DNA of 64,000 nucleotides from Limnoperna fortunei (taxonomy: Eukaryota; Mollusca; Bivalvia; Mytilida; Modiolidae). The stretch covers positions 46,440,980-46,504,979 of the forward strand of contig OX104113.1 of assembly GCA_944474755.1 (NCBI GenBank), read 5' to 3'. Shown here in pieces: positions 48,601-52,145 of this stretch (the stretch's first letter is position 1; the number at the start of each line of letters is the position of its first letter). The notes under the pieces were generated by a model, which worked only from the letters and a program-made list of their open reading frames with translations, was not told where the DNA came from and made no database searches. The position numbers were made by a program, and so were the translations under genes.

Positions 48601-50879
48601 TGCACGATAAAGACCCCTTTGTAGATTTCGAAAAAGAGTAGGCTCATTGTAGCCGCTACAAAAGGCTAAATTTTCCGCCCCTTCCCAAAACTCCATACTT
48701 TTCCAGTGGCAGTCAAAATTGTATTCCCTGTGACCCATCCCACCCCCATTTTCCGTTGATTTATTGTTTGTTAACTTGTTCCCGTCCTGAATATAGCTGA
48801 AATACTGCTCGCTGGACGTAAAGCAGACATCCAATCAATCAATCAATCTTGTCAAAATTTAAGTATTTAATTTACACATTTTATTTTTAAAAATCGAAAA
48901 GTCAACGTGCACAACAGAGATATTAAGGACTCTGCACAACCACGGAAAAACAAGGAAATGAGCATCATGGTTTCTTTAATCATATTTTACGCGTTTTTGT
49001 GCCAAATATTGTTTTATTTCCACTTGGACTAGTATAGTTATTCCCGATTACCATTGTTACCATTGTGAAATTTGCGGATATTCGAAATCCGAACTAAAAC
49101 TTTCAAATGTTGTGTTTAAAGGATCTTGTAAAATATTATCTAAAGATAATATGTTAGATGGAACGATCATTTAATAGAATGACTATTGTGCCTAGACTAA
49201 GGTGCTTATATGACGTACAGATGTGGAAACCAAACGACAAGCATTGAGATACATTTCTTTGTACGATGTGATTGTCACACAAGTGTCATTATCATATTTC
49301 CAAATAACATTAAATGGCAAAAGCTATAAATAATTTAGTAAATTACTTGCTCAAAGCTGCAAAACTGGATTATTCTGTTTATTATTTCTTAAATTTTACT
49401 GAAATTGTGTATTTCTTATGTTATAGAAACGTATAAAACTAAGTGATACCATACTGAGCTCCAAAGATTGTTTTCTTACAATCTGTACTAAGAGGAATCA
49501 GTTTTATCAATTTAGTTGCATATATACACGTATAGTATACTATAATATACTATAATATACTATAGGCTGTATTGCTTACAAACTTATTGTTCCAATCTTC
49601 TGAAACTCATTGCTTACATCGCGTGTAAAATTGTATATACGTCTAGTACTTGTATGTTTCATAGAATACTACAAGGTAATATATTTAGCCAACCAATTAA
49701 ATGTGATTTTCCGTACGATATGAAGAACCTGATTGGTACGAGTAAACCCATGGTAACCGACGTATTTTACATTACTTCATTGAAACAAAATTCAATCGCC
49801 TCCAAACACGTAGTCCGAGAATGCTCTGCCGTCTAACGCTTTCCGTGCTCCCATCAAAGTCTAAAAAAGCGGTTGGACGGCAGAGCAATCTTGGACTACC
49901 AAACATGTTTTAGCCAACAACTGACTTAAGGGTTTTATTGTTTTGTTCGGGAAACAAGGCTTAAAAAGTTAAAGCACTTGTACTAGTCACATATTGTATT
50001 TTATACAAAACAGAATCAAGCTTTTTGTGTTCATAAGTAGGATTTAAGTATTGAATGTGTATCTAATTTATTGCTTACCACACAGTCAACATTCATGTAT
50101 TTTGTGCACTCTTTATACTGGTTCTCGTCTGGAGTTTCAGAACACTCTTTACCGTTACATTGTGGTTTCTGGACAAACCTGGTCCTATTGAGAAACCCCT
50201 TGCCGCATGTTGCATTACAACCAGTCCACTCGCTCCACTCGCCTAGCACGCAGTTGACAGGGCAACAGTCAGCTATACAAGACCGTGTCTCGTTTATTTG
50301 CATTTTATCGCATGATTCACCACCGCACGTGGCATTCCTGACAACGCGCAGGTTTCTAAACTGAACACCCTCCTGTTCACACTGTCCAATACAAGGGCTC
50401 CACCATGTCCAGGTTCCAAGAGAACAATCCTTTCTACAGCATAAATTTCCACATTTTGTTTCGAAGTAATTGTGATCACACCACCCACCACACTGTTCTT
50501 TCTGTAACAACATGCGGCTACGGGAACACACCCAGACCTCCTCCCCATTCAGTTCACAAAAACTGGTAGTATTCGTACATATACAGTGACGCCATGGTGA
50601 CCACTCCTCCATTTTGCAATCTTCGGGACAACACACGTCTGTGTTACAGGGTTCTGTCTCCGAAGTTTTAATATCACATGTTCCTCCACAAGACTCTGCT
50701 AACATGATCCTCCTTTCACGGTAACGGGTACCATTGTTATTACAAGACATAGAACAAGAACTCCAAGGCATCCATTGCCCTGGTAAGCAGTTTGTAGGTG
50801 CGCAAGCACCATTTACTAGAAATATAGATTCAGTGAAAGTAACCACAAAAATAACTAATTTTAAAAATGCCATTTTCAT
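436..50879 (-). CDS. Large secreted/extracellular TSP1-EGF-sushi-cadherin repeat protein, 29 exons, 3' end off window
   Basis: Twenty-nine exons were joined by hand; every junction has a GT donor and AG acceptor and the phases chain without a break, giving 1,928 codons before the left edge. Order: signal peptide (residues about 1-25), nine TSP1 repeats (about 30-516), EGF-like (about 520-550), sushi-like (about 550-630), then at least twelve cadherin-like repeats (638-1928). No transmembrane segment is seen, but the C-terminus is missing. Such a protein should be exported and bind calcium and matrix or cell-surface partners; that role is inferred from the domains. The family as a whole is not one I can name. 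Introns are repeat-rich. A secreted cyclophilin gene lies divergently 2.8 kb upstream. Transcript ends and alternative splicing cannot be seen. Confidence 0.88.
795..2255. repeat. 34-bp minisatellite, about 43 copies
   Basis: The unit contains tcagacaaacaacaattctg followed by ctgtcaatgtctat. Copies on the left are diverged (ccttcaatg/ccatcaatg variants); those on the right are nearly identical, so homogenisation is recent on that side. It lies in the intron between exons 28 and 29. Because 34 is not a multiple of three and the unit has no plus-strand stop, all three plus frames read open for up to ~250 codons; these are not genes. Confidence 0.95.
2338..2583 (-). CDS. Exon 28: cadherin-like repeat 11 end and repeat 12 start
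   Basis: A phase 0-0 exon of 246 bases, the counterpart of exon 21. It encodes VEQRFSLTVVGDTVITLTL, then NKPLVPENSATGTVIGTLKA and VTCATQ with the first loop Cys. The linker between repeats 11 and 12 is degenerate. The acceptor is ttttttcag and the donor gtatga. Confidence 0.87.
2730..2850 (-). mobile_element. Degenerate tRNA-SINE fragment
   Basis: On the minus strand it reads as a worn copy of the tRNA-like head seen in the other SINEs here (plus strand actaccttaaccactcagac). It lies in the intron after exon 27. Confidence 0.5.
3735..3964 (-). CDS. Exon 27: cadherin-like repeat 11 body
   Basis: 230 bases, from phase 1 to phase 0. It encodes YKVQENAGAGSKIGDL, FEDEDKGQTHTISL, GLFTVSSSGEV and AKVMDNGNPIKQ. 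No cysteine. The acceptor is atttag and the donor gtagaa. Confidence 0.88.
4254..4443 (-). CDS. Exon 26: cadherin-like repeat 10 end and repeat 11 start
   Basis: 190 bases, from phase 0 to phase 1. It encodes a Cys loop (CLSAGGDMC), ILNYEQTKVYDIKVMVSDNG and the linker TDQNDP. The donor gtttgt is weak but the phase agrees with exon 27 and with the matching exons 11 and 19. Confidence 0.87.
4867..5013 (-). CDS. Exon 25: cadherin-like repeat 10, first part
   Basis: A phase 0-0 exon of 147 bases. It encodes VGENSDRDTVVGNLLVEDPD and GRFKIENGQIK, parallel to exon 18. The acceptor is ccttgtag and the donor gtatgt. Confidence 0.9.
5455..5585. mobile_element. Foldback MITE, copy 1
   Basis: Long imperfect inverted arms: gggctctatgtgaattggaa on the left against a complementary arm near 5550-5575. 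The flanks (attgaaagcgttctcttaga) and arms match the copy at 37982-38127 in the same orientation. Confidence 0.7.
5851..5952. mobile_element. Foldback MITE with stem GGTTAGATTATTGGA
   Basis: The terminal arms ggttagattattgga (5851-5865) and tccaataatctaacc (5938-5952) are perfectly complementary. The loop (cataaacagcttcgcag) resembles the loop of the hairpin at 43798-43946 although the stems differ. Confidence 0.7.
6117..7339 (-). repeat. 46-bp minisatellite made of the exon 24 end plus its splice donor, about 26 copies
   Basis: Read on the minus strand, each unit carries the end of exon 24 (codons for EEPTKLTIDNNK) and then AAG|gtaagtcaaag. The first unit is the real exon-intron border at 7294; the rest fill the start of the intron. 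Unit spacing is 46 bases (for example cttacc at 6371 and again at 6417). Many copies keep a near-perfect U1-complementary donor. Reading on past the true donor meets TAA within one unit. Confidence 0.93.
7294..7458 (-). CDS. Exon 24: cadherin-like repeat 9 end; donor seeds a 46-bp array
   Basis: A phase 0-0 exon of 165 bases. It encodes IIDFEKQTKYQISIQVQDSG, SPTLTTN and the linker NVNEEPTKL, ending DNNK before the donor AAG|gtaagt. The last ~41 coding bases and the donor form the unit of the minisatellite that fills the next 1.2 kb. Confidence 0.9.
7838..8005 (-). CDS. Exon 23: cadherin-like repeat 9, first part
   Basis: A phase 0-0 exon of 168 bases, the first of module three. It encodes IKVKENTVDARIAELSALDP, DVGQTHTF and GLFLLQGNILM. 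It is closely similar in sequence to exon 16, which supports module duplication. No cysteine. Confidence 0.9.
8140..8315 (+). mobile_element. Fragment of a repeat ending in a hairpin
   Basis: It ends with the hairpin tatacccctcttc/gaagtgggggtata, preceded by ggacagaggtaaacaag. This has the same style of terminal hairpin as the element at 36840-37090. Confidence 0.5.
8588..9044. mobile_element. TIR MITE, copy 1 (457 bp)
   Basis: It is bounded by GACAACGGCC... and ...GCCGTTGTC (inverted). It is nearly identical to 10918-11371 in the same orientation. There is no open frame of transposase type. It is flanked by tatat on the left and aaatt on the right, so it has no target duplication of its own. 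Confidence 0.85.
9311..9410. repeat. 50-bp tandem duplication
   Basis: Two adjacent copies beginning cataggaaggctatatcttt are identical over 49 of 50 bases, so the duplication is very young. Confidence 0.95.
10918..11371. mobile_element. TIR MITE, copy 2 (454 bp)
   Basis: Same family and orientation as 8588-9044, with a few substitutions and short indels. It is flanked by aaatt on the left and atata on the right, the reverse arrangement of copy 1. Confidence 0.85.
11841..12005 (-). CDS. Exon 22: cadherin-like repeat 8 end
   Basis: A phase 0-0 exon of 165 bases. It encodes DVSGTKCTGDLVTKV, SVTAQDQQG and the linker VDKNDPP. The position usually holding DYE is degenerate here (LKYVDRHQY). The acceptor is tttaccag and the donor gtaaaa. 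It is the last exon of module two. Confidence 0.88.
12289..12796. mobile_element. TIR MITE with perfect 16-bp ends (~0.5 kb)
   Basis: The ends ATTAGCTTCTCAGGCC (12289-12304) and its exact complement (12781-12796) bound the element; TA may be the target duplication. The left ~75 bases are repeated once inside (gcttctcaggcc at about 12378). No transposase frame is present. Confidence 0.8.
13037..13249 (-). CDS. Exon 21: cadherin-like repeat 7 end and repeat 8 start
   Basis: A phase 0-0 exon of 213 bases. It encodes IVLTIEVLNINEGP (linker), then VQESSPEGTIVGSVTSVDPD and VVCSKG (first Cys of the next loop). It corresponds to exons 13 plus 14 fused. The donor is gtatgt. Confidence 0.9.
13605..13789 (-). 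CDS. Exon 20: cadherin-like repeat 7 body
   Basis: 185 bases, from phase 1 to phase 0. It encodes LTLKDDDARQTVTAK, VFYLKGDTHL, SLDHESKPKYNI and SATDNGNPVAF. It is cysteine-free and has intact xDHE and xDNGxP positions. The acceptor is tttttaag and the donor gtaagt. Confidence 0.9.
14163..14382 (-). CDS. Exon 19: cadherin-like repeat 6 end and repeat 7 start
   Basis: 220 bases, from phase 0 to phase 1. It encodes a Cys loop (CSNKPC), ILDYEQEKQIHIKVKVTDDG, the linker DVNDPP and the new repeat start NSIPENSPVDTEVG. The acceptor is tccatag and the donor gtaagt. Confidence 0.9.
14590..14736 (-). CDS. Exon 18: cadherin-like repeat 6, first part; acceptor duplicated upstream
   Basis: A phase 0-0 exon of 147 bases, the same as exon 25. 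It encodes VPENSDPGVLVGVLK, TLDSDNSAE and GRFEIKGNNLL. A 79-base tandem copy carrying the acceptor and first exon bases lies just upstream on the minus strand; it hits a stop after 19 codons, so the proximal acceptor must be the functional one. Confidence 0.9.
14695..14853 (-). repeat. 79-bp tandem duplication of the exon 18 acceptor region
   Basis: Two copies, 79 bases apart, of plus-strand agtacaccaaccaatacacc through ctaaataaagtaata. On the minus strand each copy holds tttag followed by the first exon bases. The outer copy has a point change (VSEN for VPEN) and a TGA 20 codons in. Confidence 0.92.
15175..15345 (-). mobile_element. tRNA-derived SINE copy
   Basis: It contains the conserved body agctatatcatggc and gaggaggaagccggagtacc. 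On the minus strand this family begins with a tRNA-like head. Partial copy. Confidence 0.65.
15355..15600 (-). mobile_element. tRNA-derived SINE copy with A box and G-tract
   Basis: Read on the minus strand, the right end gives ggcctctgtggctgagtgg, containing the pol III A box TGGCTGAGTGG; the B box is degraded. At about 15402-15431 the body carries long G runs on the plus strand. Confidence 0.75.
15795..15914. mobile_element. Foldback hairpin element
   Basis: Arms aggttatttacgttttctga and gatgcgttttctcgt face complementary arms ending aacgtaaataatct, around a loop with cgaagggcgacagccct. It is AT-poor compared with its surroundings. Confidence 0.7.
16215..18026. repeat. 35-bp minisatellite, left block, about 52 copies
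   Basis: The unit contains ccattacccagtctatagta then ccaaacact and agtgag/tgtgaa/agtaag variants. Variants occur in runs, as expected from repeated segmental duplication. The array stops at ccatTA, where an element is inserted, and resumes at 22658. Confidence 0.95.
18890..19115 (-). mobile_element. tRNA-derived SINE copy inside the 4.6-kb element
   Basis: It has the conserved body tttcatggcgtcc and ggaggaagccggaatac, with an expanded G tract (tattgggggtggggtggg). The right end reads ggcctcagtggctgattgg on the minus strand, an A box with one change. Confidence 0.7.
19430..19680 (-). mobile_element. tRNA-derived SINE copy with intact B box
   Basis: On the minus strand it has gcgggttcgagtctc, which fits the pol III B box, and the shared body (agctatatcatggcg, ggaggaagctggagtaccc). 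A (GTTT)n tract lies at its left end, the 3' end of the SINE. Confidence 0.75.
19763..21867 (+). mobile_element. Pearl-like element with a 167-bp satellite core
   Basis: The left end has a perfect 16-bp palindrome (aggctcttaagagcct) followed by tatcgctcacctgat. The right end has a hairpin with 13-bp arms (GCTCACCTGACCC and complement, 21833-21861), then ctaaaaaggta. Inside are eleven units of 165-170 bp, each with ccatagggtcctatg at 19941, 20111, 20278, 20445, 20612, 20777, 20944, 21109, 21274, 21441 and 21608. Resemblance to bivalve pearl/Helentron-type elements is from memory and is an inference. Confidence 0.75.
22655..23560. repeat. 35-bp minisatellite, right block, about 26 copies
   Basis: It continues the array broken at 18026, starting cccagtctatagta right after the TA at 22656. 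It ends near the intron start 3' of exon 17. Confidence 0.95.
23759..23923 (-). CDS. Exon 17: cadherin-like repeat 5 end
   Basis: A phase 0-0 exon of 165 bases, the same as exon 24. It encodes NIDYESRKSYTVKVTAVDSG, TPP and the linker LNVNEAP, then IQLSNAQ of repeat 6. The acceptor is aattgcag and the donor gtaaat. The 9-kb repeat-filled intron follows. Confidence 0.9.
24545..24785 (-). mobile_element. tRNA-derived SINE copy with extreme G tract
   Basis: Body agctatatcatggc at 24611; the minus strand carries a good B box (gtgggttcgagcc). Between 24638 and 24669 the plus strand is almost pure G with a few single-base breaks. The A-box part is lost. Confidence 0.7.
24870..25037 (-). CDS. Exon 16: cadherin-like repeat 5, first part
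   Basis: A phase 0-0 exon of 168 bases, the first exon of the second seven-exon module and the same length as exon 23. It encodes EVLVQENRLDALIG, LDDDVTDKHTYSITD and GLFVVQGNSLK. No cysteine. Confidence 0.9.
25638..25799 (-). CDS. Exon 15: cadherin-like repeat 4 end
   Basis: A phase 0-0 exon of 162 bases. It encodes the second half of the Cys loop (VYCCALL), SFNYEKEPT, IQAADKQG and the linker INVNDEAA. It is equivalent to exons 22 and 29 (165 bases). Confidence 0.88.
26100..26860 (+). mobile_element. Pearl-like element with four 146-bp tandem units
   Basis: Units contain tggaccgtgaaattgaggtc at about 26211, 26359, 26504 and 26650 (spacing 145-148). The right end is a hairpin with arms TGTCTCGCCT (26822-26831) and AGGCGAGACA (26849-26858). 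The left border is not sharp. Confidence 0.7.
27044..27165 (-). CDS. Exon 14: cadherin-like repeat 4 middle
   Basis: 122 bases entering in phase 1 and leaving in phase 0. It encodes AVVIGTVNVKDYDEGD, TLTLIGNADGRLAL and the first Cys of a loop (PRCSSVA). The acceptor is ttttttcag and the donor gtaagt. Confidence 0.87.
27694..27820 (-). CDS. Exon 13: cadherin-like repeat 3 end and repeat 4 start
   Basis: 127 bases, from phase 0 to phase 1. It encodes VTSKITFKVRNVNEAP, closing repeat 3 with an NVNEAP linker, then the start of repeat 4 (KVRENAKG). In the other two modules this exon is fused to the next one (exons 21 and 28), so the intron after it is specific to this module. Confidence 0.88.
28836..29952. 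mobile_element. Nonautonomous hAT-like TIR element (1.1 kb)
   Basis: The ends CAGGGGTCACCACACT and (reverse complement) CAGGGCTCACCACACT match at 15 of 16 positions. They are flanked by a perfect 5-bp direct repeat CAACC (28831-28835 and 29953-29957). Both subterminal zones carry repeated agggagacttc / agggcgacttc motifs. No transposase frame. The CAGGG ends suggest hAT, but the usual hAT duplication is 8 bp. Confidence 0.8.
30340..30595. repeat. AT-rich degenerate inverted/tandem repeat
   Basis: Recurrent variants of tttttgatatcaaaaa and ttctgatatcaaaa on both strands, in the intron before exon 13. Low complexity; function not evident. Confidence 0.7.
30730..30935 (-). CDS. Exon 12: cadherin-like repeat 3 body
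   Basis: It enters in phase 1 and ends in phase 0; 206 bases. It encodes TTVDEDIGQSYTYSL, FTIVNSKLRASRSFDYE and VTSVDNGTPKPLS: the DxD, xDYE and xDNGxP calcium-binding positions of a classic cadherin repeat, without cysteine. The donor is gtaagg. Confidence 0.9.
31188..31560 (-). repeat. 49-bp minisatellite made of the exon 11 end plus its splice donor, about 8 copies
   Basis: On the minus strand each unit has gacatcccagagggagtcaa then gccag|gtatataata. The first unit contains the true exon 11 donor at 31521; copies become more diverged away from the exon. Reading past the true donor gives G-I-stop at once. Confidence 0.92.
31521..31743 (-). CDS. Exon 11: cadherin-like repeat 2 end and repeat 3 start; donor seeds a 49-bp array
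   Basis: It enters in phase 0 and leaves in phase 1; 223 bases. It encodes a Cys loop (CPTEGGSYC), LLNREKQKK, MATDNGSP and the linker DVNDKP, then the start of repeat 3 (PDIPEGVKPG). The donor CCAG|gtatat and the preceding ~30 coding bases are repeated in the following intron. Confidence 0.88.
31975..32240 (-). mobile_element. tRNA-derived SINE copy
   Basis: Body acgccactttcagcaatctc, agctatatcatggcctcc, gaaggaagctgaagtaca; degraded B box (gcatgtttgagtctc on the minus strand) and degraded A box. Lies in the intron before exon 11. Confidence 0.7.
32743..32904 (-). CDS. Exon 10: cadherin-like repeat 2, first part
   Basis: A phase 0-0 exon of 162 bases. It encodes IPENSMNNTKVG, GEDEDPNQTLTF and a strand ending LCLK. 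The donor is AAG|gtgaga. In the cadherin module ladder it corresponds to exons 18 and 25 (147 bases each). Confidence 0.87.
33010..33461. mobile_element. TA-flanked MITE, pogo/Tigger-like (452 bp)
   Basis: The ends gAGTGGGTTCCACTTAATTG and (reverse complement) CAGTGGATTCCTTTTAATTG match at about 16 of 20 positions. TA is present on both sides (33008-33009, 33462-33463). The ttaattgcatatt motif recurs near both ends. No open frame. Confidence 0.78.
33557..33641. repeat. (GATT)n microsatellite, about 21 units
   Basis: An uninterrupted tetranucleotide run; the absence of errors suggests a young, mutable tract. Intron between exons 9 and 10. Confidence 0.97.
33857..33959 (-). CDS. Exon 9: cadherin-like repeat 1, end
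   Basis: A short exon of 103 bases with acceptor ctgtttcag and donor gtaaat. It completes the split codon and encodes WNITIRSTDLDKLFVEK ... LNSNDPPTAVY. NSNDPP is the linker motif equivalent to DxNDNxP at a cadherin repeat end. The phases fit both neighbours. Confidence 0.83.
34559..35757. mobile_element. TA-flanked pogo/Tigger-like nonautonomous element (1.2 kb)
   Basis: It starts CAGTCCAACTTTAGTAGCTC and ends (reverse complement) CAGTCGAACTTCGATGGCTC, with TA on both sides (34557-34558, 35758-35759). Subterminal ctcgaac/tttctcaaa motifs recur at both ends, as in Tigger-type elements. No DDE transposase frame remains. Confidence 0.82.
36468..36661 (-). CDS. Exon 8: cadherin-like repeat 1, first part
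   Basis: It encodes LTKTSIPENTPAG, a typical start of a cadherin repeat (PEN motif), then YTIVKDISNRFQV. The donor gtaagt leaves two bases of a codon. The acceptor could be tattgtag (start 36661) or the attcag six bases further in (start 36655); both keep phase. Length 194 bases with the first choice. Two cysteines are present, and the calcium motif is poorly conserved. Confidence 0.8.
36840..37090 (+). mobile_element. Nonautonomous repeat ending in a C/G-rich hairpin
   Basis: The right end folds as taccccccaaac against gtttgcggggggta (37059-37086). The body includes ggacagagagacagacagga. Terminal-hairpin style as in the other pearl-like copies. Intron before exon 8. Confidence 0.6.
37982..38127. 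mobile_element. Foldback MITE, copy 2
   Basis: Arms aatagattattgt, ctctatgcaaattagaacat and ggtcagaccttatattt are matched by complementary arms ending acaataatctatt. Homologous, including flanking sequence, to 5455-5585. Confidence 0.78.
38425..39048 (-). repeat. 52-bp minisatellite made of the exon 7 end plus its splice donor, about 10 copies
   Basis: On the minus strand each unit reads aaatacagcacc(t/g)acagat then gtaagtaatgaaaacacagc. The true donor is the first, at 39022. The array is interrupted at about 38770-38848 by a retroposon tail. Reading past the donor meets TAG in the first unit. Confidence 0.93.
38770..38848 (-). mobile_element. Short retroposon 3' tail inserted in the 52-bp array
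   Basis: On the minus strand it ends in ctttaaataaagac followed by an (ATT)n-type tail. The array unit resumes after it with tgttttcatt, leaving a possible tgttt duplication. Confidence 0.6.
39022..39174 (-). CDS. Exon 7: sushi/CCP-like module end; its donor seeds a 52-bp array
   Basis: A phase 0-0 exon of 153 bases with acceptor atttgtag and donor GAT|gtaagt. It encodes NCTATCPTDWVLKGT ... VTCMDDAMWSQPEIFC; the C...C...W...C pattern is that of a CCP domain tail. The last ~20 coding bases and the donor are repeated about ten times in the next intron (see the 52-bp repeat). Confidence 0.87.
39669..39878 (-). CDS. Exon 6: EGF-like module and start of sushi-like module
   Basis: A phase 0-0 exon of 210 bases. 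Residues 517-550 include CDSKTFECGCRKGFKLSSDG followed by WSC, with the C-x-C-x-x-G-F spacing of the C-terminal half of an EGF domain. A Cys-rich segment follows (CAPVPQVKYCPPN ... NCRYPTFGVC) that reads as the first half of a sushi/CCP-like module. The EGF call is firmer than the sushi call. Confidence 0.85.
40578..40697 (-). CDS. Exon 5: TSP1 repeat 9
   Basis: This is another symmetrical 120-base phase 0-0 exon. It encodes EWQPWEECRRNCDKG, then LRNRIIQ and CQGNKCP. The acceptor is ctgtttag and the donor gtaagt. It is a sister exon of exon 4. Confidence 0.9.
41325..41577. repeat. 34-bp minisatellite, about 7 copies
   Basis: The unit contains ggaatgtttgtgaaggtatc and tgtaggtctgtgct; copies are nearly identical. 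It lies in the intron between exons 4 and 5. It does not contain an exon border. Open frames on the minus strand are repeat artefacts. Confidence 0.95.
42092..42211 (-). CDS. Exon 4: TSP1 repeat 8
   Basis: A symmetrical phase 0-0 exon of exactly 120 bases encodes one TSP1 repeat: DWQTWGACIRNCDRG, then RTRTIK and CKGLVCP. The acceptor is gtattcag and the donor gtgagt. It matches exon 5 in size and phase, the usual mark of a shuffled or duplicated module. Confidence 0.9.
42425..42610 (+). mobile_element. tRNA-derived SINE copy, plus strand
   Basis: It reads as the reverse complement of the other copies (accatgatataactgaaaaa, gctgaaagtggtgtt, ccttccgaaggtcagggg). It is antisense to the host gene, unlike most copies here. 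Confidence 0.65.
43798..43946. mobile_element. Foldback MITE with long stem
   Basis: Arms aatacttcaaatttctgaac and tggtttgggtctgtttac face near-perfect complements; the stem is about 60 bp. The loop (cataaactgctttgtgg) resembles that of 5851-5952. Confidence 0.8.
44147..44423 (-). CDS. Exon 3: end of TSP1 repeat 6 and repeat 7
   Basis: The acceptor ttgttacag supplies the last base of a Ser codon shared with exon 2. The exon encodes the CSGTSCPEL end of repeat 6 and then EWESWSVCSNNCGKG, a full TSP1 repeat ending DCV. It ends in phase 0 at gtaagt, in the same way as exon 1. Length 277 bases. Confidence 0.9.
44986..45215 (-). CDS. Exon 2: TSP1 repeats 5-6
   Basis: The acceptor is ...tcaaag before GTATCACC and the donor is AAG|gtaagg. 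It encodes SPWSVWTSC, with a GVGRKTRTRTV arginine strand, and then CCRQDC and MWNEWGPCSSECG, which is the start of repeat 6. It enters in phase 0 and leaves with two bases of a codon. Length 230 bases. Confidence 0.9.
45265..45380 (-). mobile_element. tRNA-derived SINE fragment
   Basis: Body atgccactttcagcaatttt, agctatataatggtgtcc and gggggaggaagccggatgg. The tRNA-like head is missing. Confidence 0.65.
48370..48850 (+). mobile_element. GC-rich retroposon with (CAAT)n tail
   Basis: A block much richer in GC than its surroundings (cccgggtggcggataaggg..., cctgaccgcggaccatagtg) ends in ctggacgtaaagcagacatc and a (caat)n tail. The tail and 3' region have the look of a LINE/SINE 3' end; the class is not certain. 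Confidence 0.6.
49803..49910. mobile_element. Foldback hairpin element
   Basis: Left arm tagtccgagaatgctctgcc, right arm gacggcagagcaatcttgga: about 40 bp of near-complete complementarity around a ~20-base loop. Confidence 0.75.
50079..50879 (-). CDS. Exon 1: signal peptide and TSP1 repeats 1-4
   Basis: The ATG at 50877-50879 is the first in frame; the frame stays open upstream without another ATG, and a second ATG lies two codons in. The first ~25 residues (MKMAFLKLVIFVVTF...) form a signal peptide. Four TSP1 motifs follow: QWMPWSSC, EWSPWRHC, TWTWWSPC and EWSEWTGC, each with WxxW or similar C-mannosylation context, joined by CC-x-x-x-C spacers (CCPEDC, CCRKDC, CCPVNC). The second repeat carries a long Cys-rich insertion. 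Donor gtaagc follows ...DCV in phase 0. Length 801 bases. Confidence 0.9.
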
Positions 50880-52145
50880 CACAAACAAAACCGCCAACGA
50901 AGTGTCAATTTGTTTTAAAGGTTTCGTACACTTATGCCAGTTTTATCAAATATGTATCCGTAAATCGTGGAAAAATTTGAAATTTTTTATGTGAAACCAT
51001 TTTTAATCTCTATATTCAATACAAAAACCATTGGGAGTGAGAAGCAACATGCCAGTCGATGAACCTAAGTCCATGTGTATATGGACAATTGAAATTGATT
51101 TTTTAAACGCGATGTCTTGTTGAGCAATGGATATCTAATCTCCTTTTCTGTTTTGAGACAGATTGAGTTTCATCTTATTTTCTTTTCAGCAACACATGTT
51201 TACATAATACAGTTTTTTGATGTGTTTTGTCGTTAGCATTCATACGCCTTCTCGGTCAGATTGAAAAGAAAATAACATAGACATTCACATCATTGACACA
51301 ATGTTTACACCCAATTTATCGTCTTTACATGAACGAAATTCTTCAATAAAATATTATTCACATATATAAACAAAATGCGCATATGCAATGACATTGAAGA
51401 CAGGACACAACATGAAAGTTCAGTCCCACAAACAAAGCGAAAGCCAGTCCCTTATCATGCTTTAATAACGGGATGAACATAATTTAAACCATTGATAGTA
51501 AAGAAAATATTGAAAATAAGATTAAAGACTATGATCTGTTAGTAAAGTAAAATTAAAAGTAAGACTGGTATAATATACTGGGTTATTCCACCGGCAGGGG
51601 CGTCATAGATTATGTTTTTAAATAAACAGAAGGCTTATATATTTCCAACGGATATGATATGTCTCGCGAGTTGAGTGAACCCGATATAGACACGAGGTCG
51701 AACTTGAAGTCAAATTCTATAATTATTATCCGTCCATTGTAACCGTTCATTAAAAGTATAACATTCTTTAATTGTAGTTCATTTTTTTAATGCAGATTAA
51801 TGTAGGTTATAATTGTATAGAATAAGTACGCCACCTAGTATCTGAGTGGCAAGTATCCTATAAAGGACACATTGTCTGGTTTGAAGTTTTGATCCCGCTA
51901 TATTATGAGGCATGATTAATGTGTGTAGTTATTTTTAATAAACAGAAAAGATGAACGTTAACGCAGAACTAAGTAAACGTCTTTTCGTCAGCAACGGGTT
52001 GCATCCATGATGGGTCAAAATTAATTAATTCATCAATGCAATCGCATGGTGAAACATAACATTTGGAACAAATATTTTATGTCCATTAAAAAATTGAATT
52101 AATTGGCATTCTTGTGGTAAATTCACTATTAACCGAGTGACCATC

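Larger units (their letters stand above)
45216..50078 (-). other. Intron 1 (4.9 kb), contents
   Basis: It holds a SINE copy (45265-45380), a C14 run (about 47035-47048), a purine-rich tract (about 47192-47240), two short perfect palindromes (47302-47327, 47912-47949), a GC-rich retroposon (48370-48850) and a hairpin (49803-49910). No coding was recognised in it. Confidence 0.8.

Noticed and set aside
50879..50897. Start of the large gene six codons upstream at 50897
   Set aside because: That codon is TTG; the first ATG in frame is at 50879 and gives a good signal peptide.
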